This document shows positions 9,063 through 16,620 of a stretch of 64,000 nt of DNA, one piece after another; the first letter of the stretch is position 1; the number at the start of each line of letters is the position of its first letter. This DNA is from Fibrobacteria bacterium (GTDB lineage: Bacteria; Fibrobacterota; Fibrobacteria; UBA5070), in NCBI GenBank assembly GCA_020633825.1, contig JACKCV010000006.1:57245-121244 (forward strand), read 5' to 3'. The translations under genes were made by a program, and so were the position numbers. The notes under the pieces were generated by a model. It was not told where the DNA came from, searched no databases, and saw only the letters and a list, made by a program, of their open reading frames with translations.

Positions 9063-10177
9063 GTTCGGTGCGGTACCACTTGGGGCAGTTCCCTCCGGCA
9101 CGGCTGGAATGGGAGCGTTTGATTCCTTTGATTGGCCCCGCCCAAGCGGCGTTGGCCCGGTACGACGGCTTGCTGGCGGCCATTCCCAATGCCGCCGTGC
9201 TCTTGAGCCCCATGACCACGCAGGAAGCCGTGTTGTCGTCGCGCATCGAGGGCACCCAGGCGACCATGGGAGAGGTGCTGGAATTCGAGGCCACCGACAA
9301 TGCGCGCTTGCCCGAAGGAAAGCGGCACGACATCCAGGAAGTGCTGAACTATCGCAAGGCCATGCGCCACGCCATGACCTTGCTGGAAACCCTGCCGCTG
9401 TCGCAACGGGTGATCCTGGAAACCCATGCGGTGCTCATGGACAGCGTGCGCGGGCACGGGAAATCGCCGGGCGCCTACCGCCGGATTCCCAACTGGATCG
9501 GCCCGACCGGCTGCACCCTGGAAACCGCGCGGTTCGTGCCCATAGGGGCCGACCAACTCCCCAGCGCCATGAGCGCCTTCGAGGCCTACATCCACGACGA
9601 GTCAGTACCCGACCGCCTGGTCCAATTGGCCGTCCTGCACGCCGAGTTCGAAGCCCTGCATCCGTTCCTGGATGGCAACGGCCGTTTGGGGCGCATGTTG
9701 ATCCCGCTATTCTTGTGGCAGCGCCAGATGATCCGACAGCCCATGTTCTACATCAGCGCGCACTTCGAGGCCAACCGCGACGAATACTACGACCGCCTGC
9801 TGGCCGTGTCGCAGCACGGCGACTGGACCGGCTGGTGCGCCTTCTTCCTGCAAGCCCTGATCGCCCAAGCCGAACTCAATACCCAACGGGCCACCCGGAT
9901 TCTGGCACTCTACGACGCCAAGAAGACCGTGGTGGCGGAGCAGACCCGCTCGCAGTACAGCATCCACGCCCTGGATTGGATTTTCGAGCGCCCCATCTTC
10001 AAGAGCAACGACTTCGTGGAAGCGGCCAAAATTCCGGCCCCCACGGCGCGGCGGATCCTTTCCGTGTTCCGCGAAACCCGGCTGCTCCGGGTGCTGGAGG
10101 CTCCGGCGGGCCGCAAACCGGGTGTATATGCCTTCGCCGAACTGCTGAACATCGCCGAGGGCCGCGATGTCTTTTGA
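9059..10177 (+). CDS. Fic-domain AMP-transferase-like protein in the RM operon
   Basis: 372-residue Fic protein starting with GTG at 9059 and overlapping hsdS by four bases. The catalytic Fic loop HPFLDGNGRLGR (residues 201-212) is complete, including the His and the anion-binding Gly-Asn-Gly. An N-terminal inhibitory motif of the (S/T)xxxE(G/N) type is present (S60 SRI E64 G65). This marks a class II, self-inhibited Fic enzyme. A C-terminal part of about 90 residues looks like a winged-helix domain. Fic enzymes usually transfer AMP from ATP to a protein hydroxyl; the target here is unknown. Fic genes are recurrent passengers in type I RM operons, where they may act as a modulator or back-up toxin (inference). 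Confidence 0.88.
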   Translation: MSSVRYHLGQFPPARLEWERLIPLIGPAQAALARYDGLLAAIPNAAVLLSPMTTQEAVLSSRIEGTQATMGEVLEFEATDNARLPEGKRHDIQEVLNYRKAMRHAMTLLETLPLSQRVILETHAVLMDSVRGHGKSPGAYRRIPNWIGPTGCTLETARFVPIGADQLPSAMSAFEAYIHDESVPDRLVQLAVLHAEFEALHPFLDGNGRLGRMLIPLFLWQRQMIRQPMFYISAHFEANRDEYYDRLLAVSQHGDWTGWCAFFLQALIAQAELNTQRATRILALYDAKKTVVAEQTRSQYSIHALDWIFERPIFKSNDFVEAAKIPAPTARRILSVFRETRLLRVLEAPAGRKPGVYAFAELLNIAEGRDVF

Positions 10178-10413
10178 CGATCACACCTTCGCACCAAGCC
10201 TAATTGCCGATCATTTTTCCATTATTTTGATTGTCAAAACGCCTTGTGTCGCACGGAGGATCGGCAACGAAGCCTTGAGGGGAGATCCGAGCCAGGAGAA
10301 CGGCCCCCTACCGTAACGCCGTCAGGGGCGCCGGACGATTCCGCCACGCCCCGACGAGACACCGCAAAGCCCGCCGCATCGGGTGTTTGCGAGACCGAAA
10401 GACCAAACCAACC
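10178..10413. promoter_or_regulatory. fic-hsdR spacer with long-range inverted repeat
   Basis: 236 bases. An 11-bp inverted repeat with one mismatch (ttttgacgatc at 10172-10182, overlapping the fic stop, and gattgtcaaaa at 10229-10239) brackets an AT-rich stretch in an otherwise GC-rich region. This could be an operator or separate promoter for hsdR. The rest of the spacer shows nothing recognisable. Confidence 0.35.
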
Positions 10414-13400
10414 ATGAGCAAAGACACCCCCGAACAGATCCGGCTCGACGAACGCCACCACGTCGAGAAGCCTCTGTTGGACCAGCTCCACGCCATGGGT
10501 TGGGAGATCCTCGATCTCGATGCCAAGCAGCACCCCGCAGACACCCACCGCGAATCCTTCACCGAAGTGGTGATGCTTCCGGTGCTGCGCGAACGGCTCA
10601 AGACGATGCAGCCGTGGCTGGAAGACGACCAGATCGAGGACGCCGTCCGCCAGATCACGACGGGATTCGCCAGTTCCGACCTGCTCAAGAACAACCGGCA
10701 GGTGTTCGAGCTTCTCCTGGGCGGAAGCCATGCCGACAAAAATCGTCAGACGGGAGAGGCCAGTCCCACGGTGCGCTTCGTGGACTTCGAGACCCCCACG
10801 AACAACCGCTTCATCGCGGTGTGCCAGTTCAAGGTGCGGGTCCTGGGCACCGATCGGCACATCGTCCCCGACATCGTGCTGTTCCTGAACGGCCTTCCGG
10901 TGGTGGTGATCGAGGCCAAATCCCCGAAGGTGAAGGAGCCCCTTCCCGAGGCCATCGAGCAGTTGCTGCGCTACAGCGAACAGCGCGGGGCCAAAGGCGA
11001 AGGCAGTCCGCCCCTGTTCTTCTACAACCTCTTCCTGGTGGTCACCTGCCGCCAGGAGGCCAAGTTCGGCACCATCACCACCCGCACCGAAAAGCACTTC
11101 TACCGCTGGAGCGATCCGTTCCCACGCACGCTCGACGACCTGACCCACGGCGCCAGCAGCCCCAACGACCAGCAGCGCCTGGTGGCGGGCATGCTGGAAC
11201 CTCGGAACCTGCTGGACATCCTGCGCACCTTCACCCTGTTTGCCACCAACGACAAGGGGGAGATGATCAAGGTGGTGGGCCGCTACCAGCAGTTCCGCGC
11301 CGTGAAGCTGGCCGTGAAGCGCCTGCTGGAAGGCGGCAACAAACGCGAGCGCAGCGGCATCATCTGGCACACCCAGGGGTCGGGCAAATCGCTGACCATG
11401 ATGTTCATGGTGCGCGAGATGTACCGGCACGCGACTCTGGCCAAGTGGAAAATCGTGTTCGTCACCGACCGCACCCAACTGGAAGCGCAGTTGGGCGAAA
11501 CCAGCCAGAGCGTGGGCTACACCGTGAAGGTGGCCGACAGCATCCGGAAGCTGAAGGAGTTGCTCGCCAGCACGGCGTCGGATCTGGTGATGGCCATGAT
11601 CCACAAGTTCCAGGAATCCGACCTGGAAACCACCTTCCCCGAGCTCAACACCAGCCCGCACATTCTGGTGATGACCGACGAGGCGCACCGCAGCCAGTAC
11701 TCGCTCCTGGGAGCCAACCTCGACAGGGCGATCCCCAACGCGACGAAGATCGGCTACACGGGCACCCCCATCGACAAGACCGAGCGGGTGTTCGGCGACT
11801 ACATCGACAAGTACACCATGCGCCAGTCCATCGAGGACGGCGTGACGCTGGAGATCGTGTACGAGGGCCGCACCCACAAGGCCGATACGCCCGACCCGTC
11901 CGGGATGGACCAGACCTTCGCGGACGTGTTCGAGGACTACACCCCGCAGCAGTGCCTGGAGATCCTGGGCTACGGCTCGCGCGACGCGTATCTGGAGGCC
12001 GAACCGACCATCGCGGCCAAGGCGCGCGACATGGTGGGGCACTACCTGCGCCATGTGTTCCCCAACGGCTACAAGGCGCAGATCGTGGCGACCTCGCGCG
12101 AGGCGGCCGTGCGCTACAAGGCGCAGGTCGACGAGGCGATCCGGGAAGAGATTGTTCGGCTGGAACACGACAATCCGTTCCAACTGGATCTGGATGTGCT
12201 TCGCACGCTGCGCAGCGACGTGATCATCTCGGGCAAGCACAACGACGAGATGCACCTGCTGCCGTTCACGAACGCGAGCACGCACGAGGCCACCATCAAG
12301 AGTTTCAAGCTCCCGTTCGGGAAGGAAGACCAGGGCGTGCGGGGCGACGTGGGCATCGTGATCGTGAACAACATGCTCCTGACAGGATTTGACGCACCGG
12401 TGGAGCAGGTGCTGTACCTGGACAAGATCATCGTGGCGCACGGGCTGCTGCAGGCGATCACGCGCGTGAACCGCGTGGCCGGCGACGCCAAGGAAAAGGG
12501 CTTCGTGGTGGACTACGTGGGGATCGGGCACCACCTGAAGAAGGCTCTGAGTTCGTACGACGAACGCGAACAGAAGGAAGTCCTGGACGTCCTGAGCTTT
12601 CCCGAACAGGAGCTGCGCGACCTGCAGGCCAGCCACGCCGCGATCTTCGCGCTGCTGAAGGCGCACGGCCTGACGAACCTGAAGGACTACGACGCCTTCT
12701 TCGACACCTTCTACGACGAGGACATCCGCTTCGCGTTCCTGGACCTGTTCAAGAAGTTCGCGAGCCGTCTGGACCTGGTCTTCCCGGCCAAGGAGGCGCT
12801 GGACTACCTGCCCGACCTCAAGGCGCTCTCGGAAATCAACGTGATGGCGGGCAAGCACTTCCACGACAGCCGCATGAGCATGAAGGGCGTCACGGCCAAG
12901 CTGCGCAAGATCGCCGACGCGCACCTGGAGTCGGTGGGGATCGACGTCACGGTGGAACCGATCTCGATCCTGCACAAGGACTTCGAGAGCGACGTCCAGA
13001 AGCATTCCCGCACCAAGACCAAGGCCGCACAGATCGAACACGCGATCCGTCACCACCTGGACGTGGACCTGGATGACGACCCCGAATTGCGGGCCTCGTT
13101 CGCCGAGGCGCTTCGGATGATCTTCGAGCAATTCGCCGAGAACTGGGCGAAGATCCACGAGGAACTGGAGCTGCTTCGCCAGCGCATCCTGAACGTGTCC
13201 AAGGAGCCCACCTACGGCTTGCACCCCAAGAAGCAGATGCCGTTCTTCCGCCTGCTCCGGCGCGAAGTCTTGGGCGAGCCCGCCGCACCGACCGATCCCG
13301 AAGCCCTTCCTGCCGGTGAGCCGACGGCGGACACCCTTGGCGACGAGGAGGTCATCGGGGAATTGGTGCGCCTCACGCAGCATGTCACCACCGAGATCGA

Positions 13401-13593
13401 ACGGGAACTGAAGCTCACCGGCTTCTGGACGAGCATCCCCGCGCGCAACAAGCTCGTCGAGGAGTTGCAGCGCACCTTGCTCCTGCCGGAGTTCTCGCAT
13501 CTTCCCGGACTGGTGAGAAATCGCAAGGCCATCATCAGCCGGATCATGGAAGTGGCCGAGCGCAACCAGGACGCCATCCTGTACGCCCTCTGA
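10414..13593 (+). CDS. hsdR: HsdR, type I restriction endonuclease subunit
   Basis: Predicted 1059-residue motor and nuclease subunit. The N-terminal PD-(D/E)xK nuclease is visible as PDIVLFLNGLPVVVIEAK (catalytic D, E, K; about residues 150-168). The superfamily 2 translocase follows, with Walker A TQGSGKS (about 319), Walker B DEAH (about 421) and motif III GYTGTP. A long helical C-terminus would bind HsdM/HsdS. The ATG at 10414 (MSKDTPEQIRLDE) is preferred over one nine codons upstream because it matches the common family start. The stop shares its last base with the next gene's ATG. The reading frame is intact, so if HsdM is really broken, restriction would be non-functional because the complex needs HsdM. 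Confidence 0.94.
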   Translation: MSKDTPEQIRLDERHHVEKPLLDQLHAMGWEILDLDAKQHPADTHRESFTEVVMLPVLRERLKTMQPWLEDDQIEDAVRQITTGFASSDLLKNNRQVFELLLGGSHADKNRQTGEASPTVRFVDFETPTNNRFIAVCQFKVRVLGTDRHIVPDIVLFLNGLPVVVIEAKSPKVKEPLPEAIEQLLRYSEQRGAKGEGSPPLFFYNLFLVVTCRQEAKFGTITTRTEKHFYRWSDPFPRTLDDLTHGASSPNDQQRLVAGMLEPRNLLDILRTFTLFATNDKGEMIKVVGRYQQFRAVKLAVKRLLEGGNKRERSGIIWHTQGSGKSLTMMFMVREMYRHATLAKWKIVFVTDRTQLEAQLGETSQSVGYTVKVADSIRKLKELLASTASDLVMAMIHKFQESDLETTFPELNTSPHILVMTDEAHRSQYSLLGANLDRAIPNATKIGYTGTPIDKTERVFGDYIDKYTMRQSIEDGVTLEIVYEGRTHKADTPDPSGMDQTFADVFEDYTPQQCLEILGYGSRDAYLEAEPTIAAKARDMVGHYLRHVFPNGYKAQIVATSREAAVRYKAQVDEAIREEIVRLEHDNPFQLDLDVLRTLRSDVIISGKHNDEMHLLPFTNASTHEATIKSFKLPFGKEDQGVRGDVGIVIVNNMLLTGFDAPVEQVLYLDKIIVAHGLLQAITRVNRVAGDAKEKGFVVDYVGIGHHLKKALSSYDEREQKEVLDVLSFPEQELRDLQASHAAIFALLKAHGLTNLKDYDAFFDTFYDEDIRFAFLDLFKKFASRLDLVFPAKEALDYLPDLKALSEINVMAGKHFHDSRMSMKGVTAKLRKIADAHLESVGIDVTVEPISILHKDFESDVQKHSRTKTKAAQIEHAIRHHLDVDLDDDPELRASFAEALRMIFEQFAENWAKIHEELELLRQRILNVSKEPTYGLHPKKQMPFFRLLRREVLGEPAAPTDPEALPAGEPTADTLGDEEVIGELVRLTQHVTTEIERELKLTGFWTSIPARNKLVEELQRTLLLPEFSHLPGLVRNRKAIISRIMEVAERNQDAILYAL

Positions 13594-14285
13594 TGGACCT
13601 GACCTACCGGATCGTACGCTCCAAGGCCCGGAAGCGGCTGACCATTTCCGTCGAACGCGACCGGTCGGTCCTGGTCCACGCCCCTTTCGCGGCGACCGAC
13701 GAGACCATCCGTAAGGCGGTCGAATCGAAGCGGCGATGGCTTTGGGAGAAGGTGAACCACCCCCTGAAGTACGCGGAGCTGCCGCACCCACCGGGCAAGG
13801 AAATCGTCAACGGGGAGTCGATTCCCTACCTGGGCCGGCACTACCGCTTGCAGATCCAGGACACGGCCAGCGGTGGCGTGGAGTTTTCCCACGGTTTCAC
13901 GATCCCTGCACGCCTGGTCGCCGAAAAGCTTCCCGCACTGGTGGCTTGGTACCGCGCCCGAGCCCGGGAGATCCTCCTGCCCAGAGTGCGCCAACATGCC
14001 CTGAAATTCGGGGTCGAATACGCCAACGCCAAGATCGTCGACAGCCGCTATCGCTGGGGATCGTGCACGGCGCGGAACAACGTGACCTTCAATTGGCGCC
14101 TGATCAAGGCGCCCATGTTCGTGATCGACTACGTGATCGCCCACGAACTGGCGCACCTGTTGGAGCCCAACCACACACCCCGGTTCTGGGGCCTGCTGCG
14201 AGCACACTCCTCCAAGCTGGAAAGCGCCAAGGCGTGGCTCCTGGAGAATGGACAAGAATTGGACGACGGCTGGAGCCTCGGATAG
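13593..14285 (+). CDS. YgjP-like (DUF45) metallopeptidase
   Basis: 230-residue protein translationally coupled to hsdR (TGATG overlap). It carries the zinc signature HELAH (H184, E185, H188) with a further His at 194 (EPNHTPRFW). The preceding YRWGSC stretch (about residues 153-158) is characteristic of the YgjP/SprT-like family. There is no signal peptide, so it is probably cytoplasmic. Genes of this family are often the last gene of type I RM operons; their role there is not established. It lies just before the glyS terminator, so it marks the right end of the inserted island. Confidence 0.88.
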   Translation: MDLTYRIVRSKARKRLTISVERDRSVLVHAPFAATDETIRKAVESKRRWLWEKVNHPLKYAELPHPPGKEIVNGESIPYLGRHYRLQIQDTASGGVEFSHGFTIPARLVAEKLPALVAWYRARAREILLPRVRQHALKFGVEYANAKIVDSRYRWGSCTARNNVTFNWRLIKAPMFVIDYVIAHELAHLLEPNHTPRFWGLLRAHSSKLESAKAWLLENGQELDDGWSLG

Positions 14286-14395
14286 AGCTGAACGCGCCAG
14301 GGATGCCGCCCGGAAGGGCCAAGACCCCGGCGTAGCCGAGACTTGGCTGGCAGTCCGGTCCCCGGCCCGCCGGGCCGGGGAGGCGCCCGATCCAC

Positions 14396-14434
14396 CAAAG
14401 GAAAAGCCCTCCCCGAGAATCCCCGGAGAGGGCA
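14396..14434 (-). terminator. glyS terminator
   Basis: On the minus strand a gccctctccgggg/cggggagggc stem is followed by TTTTCCTTTG. It lies about 100 bases past the glyS stop and corresponds to the terminator at 4190-4228. It also separates glyS from the convergent YgjP-like gene. Confidence 0.75.
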
Positions 14435-14527
14435 TTCGATTCCCGCTGGTCTCGACAGGCTCGACCGGCGGGGAAGGGCTCGGCAGATCTCGACCAGCGG
14501 CGTGAGGGTCGACCGGCCGGAACCGCC

Positions 14528-15928
14528 TTACTTCAGCCGGTCGCGCAGGTAGTTCTCGACCTGGTCGATCGCGATGCGGTCCTGGGTCATCTTGTCGCGC
14601 TCACGGATGGTCACCGTGTTGAGCTTCTCGGGCTCGCCCTGTCCCACGGTGTCGAAGTCGACCGTGACGCAGAACGGGGTTCCGATCTCGTCCTGGCGGC
14701 GGTAGCGCTTGCCCACGGCCTGGGTTTCGTCGTATTCCACAGGGAAGCTCTCGAGGAGGTCCTTGTAGAGCTTGTGGGCGACCTCGGTCTGCTCGGGCTT
14801 CTTGTAGAGGGGCAGCACCGCGGCCTTCACGGGAGCCACGCGCGGATGGAAGCGCAGCACCGTGCGCTGCTCGCCGTTCTCCAGGGTCTCGAGATCGTAG
14901 GCGTCGCAAAGGGTCATCAGGGCCAAGCGATCGGCACCGAGGGCGGGTTCGACCACCCAGGGGATGTAGCGGTCGTTGGTCACCTTGTCGTGGTAACGCA
15001 TGTCCTGGCCGGAGTGCTCCATGTGCTGCTTGAGGTCGTAGTCGGTGCGGCAGGCGATGCCCCACAGCTCTCCCCAGCCGAAGGGGAACTCGTACTCGAT
15101 GTCGCAGGTGCCCGAGGAGTAGAAAGAGAGTTCCTCCTTGTCGTGCTCGCGCAGACGCAATTTGTCCCCATTGATCCCGACCGTGGAGGTCAGGAAGTTC
15201 ATGCAATATTCCTTCCAGTGCGCGTACCACCGCTGGTCGTCGCCCGGGTTGCAGAAGAACTCCAGTTCCATCTGCTCGAACTCGCGGGTACGGAAGGTGA
15301 AGTTGCCCGGAGTGATCTCGTTGCGGAAGGACTTGCCGATCTGGCCCACGCCGAAGGGAACCTTCACACGAGCACCTTCCACGATGGACTTGAAGTCGAC
15401 GAAGATGCCTTGGGCGGTCTCGGGACGCAGGTACACGGCGGCGCCTTCGCCCTCGACGACGCCCTGCTCGGTCTTGAACATCAGGTTGAAGGCGCGGGGT
15501 TCGGTCCAATCGATCTTGCCGCAGGAGGGGCAGACGATCTTGTGTTCGTTCACCAGGGCGAACAGCTCGGCGTTGTTCTTGCCGGCGATGGCGCTGGAAC
15601 CCAGCTTCGCCTCGACCAGGTGGTCGGCGCGCTCGCGGGCGTGGCACTTCTTGCAATCCATGAGAGGGTCGGAGAAGGACTTCAGGTGGCCCGAGGCCTC
15701 CCACACCTTGGTGTTCAACAGGATACCCGAGTCGAGGCCCACCACATCGTCGCGGCGGGTCACGAAGTGCTTCCACCACAGGTCCTTGAGGTTGCGCTTG
15801 AGCTCCACGCCATAGGGGCCGTAGTCCCAGGTGTTGGCGAGTCCGCCGTAGATCTCGGAGCCGGGGAACACGAAGCCGCGGCGCTTGGAGAGGGAGACGA
15901 TGTCCTTGAGGTCGGTGAGCTGCGTCAT
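14528..15928 (-). CDS. glyS: glycyl-tRNA synthetase, homodimeric (alpha2) type
   Basis: 466-residue class II synthetase that charges tRNA-Gly; the one-chain type, not the GlyQ/GlyS heterotetramer. Class II motif 2 is visible (FRNEITPGNFTFRTREFEQMELEFF region), as are two zinc-ligand pairs (CKKC and CPSCG) in the insertion domain and a C-terminal anticodon-binding domain. The ATG at 15928 begins MTQLTDLKDIVSLSKRRGF, the usual start; the frame runs on upstream without family similarity. Codon use is strongly biased, as for a highly expressed gene. Its last 90 codons are duplicated at 4336-4773, suggesting that the present 3' end was supplied by the inserted RM island (inference). A long inverted repeat lies in the probable leader at 16037-16111. 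Confidence 0.96.
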   Translation of the reverse strand: MTQLTDLKDIVSLSKRRGFVFPGSEIYGGLANTWDYGPYGVELKRNLKDLWWKHFVTRRDDVVGLDSGILLNTKVWEASGHLKSFSDPLMDCKKCHARERADHLVEAKLGSSAIAGKNNAELFALVNEHKIVCPSCGKIDWTEPRAFNLMFKTEQGVVEGEGAAVYLRPETAQGIFVDFKSIVEGARVKVPFGVGQIGKSFRNEITPGNFTFRTREFEQMELEFFCNPGDDQRWYAHWKEYCMNFLTSTVGINGDKLRLREHDKEELSFYSSGTCDIEYEFPFGWGELWGIACRTDYDLKQHMEHSGQDMRYHDKVTNDRYIPWVVEPALGADRLALMTLCDAYDLETLENGEQRTVLRFHPRVAPVKAAVLPLYKKPEQTEVAHKLYKDLLESFPVEYDETQAVGKRYRRQDEIGTPFCVTVDFDTVGQGEPEKLNTVTIRERDKMTQDRIAIDQVENYLRDRLK

Positions 15929-16036
15929 GGTGGGATTCCGTCGCGTCCGCAGGTCTGCGGGTTCGCGCCTTTCAGTGATGTGACCGGTTTCCGGCTGGAT
16001 GTCGGACCGGGGGTTGAAAGGTAGATCCGGTGGCTC

Positions 16037-16111
16037 GGCCCCTGCATCCACCCGGGCCGGGCACGCCAAGAGGACTTCGCAAGTGTCCCCGGCAGGGTGG
16101 ATGCAGGGGCC
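16037..16111. promoter_or_regulatory. 17-bp perfect inverted repeat upstream of glyS (structured RNA candidate)
   Basis: Arms 16037-16053 and 16095-16111 are perfectly complementary (ggcccctgcatccaccc and its complement), separated by 41 nt. A nested pairing (gccgggcac with gtgtccccggc) can form within the loop. It lies about 110 nt upstream of the glyS start and about 510 nt upstream of the divergent LGFP gene. It has no U-tract, so it is not a simple terminator. It could be a leader structure controlling glyS, a processing site, or a bidirectional element. Confidence 0.5.
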
Positions 16112-16620
16112 TCGCGGCGGAGTCTGGAGGGGGGAGAGAGAAGAGGGAGGGGAATGCTTCGTGTCGCGGAGTCCCAGGGAAGGAAGAATGGAGACCAGGG
16201 CGGGCTCCGCTCGTGGGGGGTGGCGGGAAGCGGGAAAGGAGAGGAGACCCTTGCGACCCATCCTCAGGGCGCCGCCTCGGTTGGAGGGATTCCTTTTTCG
16301 GAAAGTTGCCGGGCACTGGTTGACAAGCTGGAGGTTTTCCTCCTTTTTTCAGAGAAGGAAACTTTGGAGCATCGCATTGGTTTCCATCGTTTCCTTCCAA
16401 TTCCCATCCGTCACCCGATGCGGCTCGTCGCACGTTCCTTGAAGAGCGGGCGCGTTCCAGGGTGGCCCGTTCCACCGGGCTGCGTTCTCCTCCAGACTCC
16501 ATTCAAAACGTCCACACTTCGTGGAATCGACGCCTTCGCTTCGCGATGCGCCGATTTCCAGGTCATGGCCGCCGAAAAGGAGTCCGATGGAACCACAACG
16601 CTCCCCCCGAAGGAGACTCC
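16112..16620. other. divergent intergenic region glyS / LGFP gene
   Basis: About 510 bases without a supported gene; open frames here have no start context. It contains an intrinsic-terminator-like hairpin at 16330-16349 (separate entry) and a TTGACA at 16320-16325. Promoters for the flanking divergent genes should lie here but are not clear by eye. Confidence 0.4.
16330..16349 (+). terminator. small terminator-like hairpin upstream of the LGFP gene
   Basis: GGAGG-TTTT-CCTCC followed directly by six Ts on the plus strand. No gene ends here, so it may end an unseen small RNA or act as an attenuator about 270 nt before the gene at 16621. Confidence 0.45.

Noticed and set aside
10234..13791. 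1185-codon open frame antisense to hsdR
   Set aside because: Mirror of a GC-rich gene; low-complexity Val/Leu/His/Gly-rich translation, no family motif, while hsdR on the other strand has all expected motifs.
15929..16111. T-box riboswitch upstream of glyS
   Set aside because: The arms contain GGGTGG, but the rest of the T-box antiterminator sequence, a glycine specifier loop and a terminator are missing.
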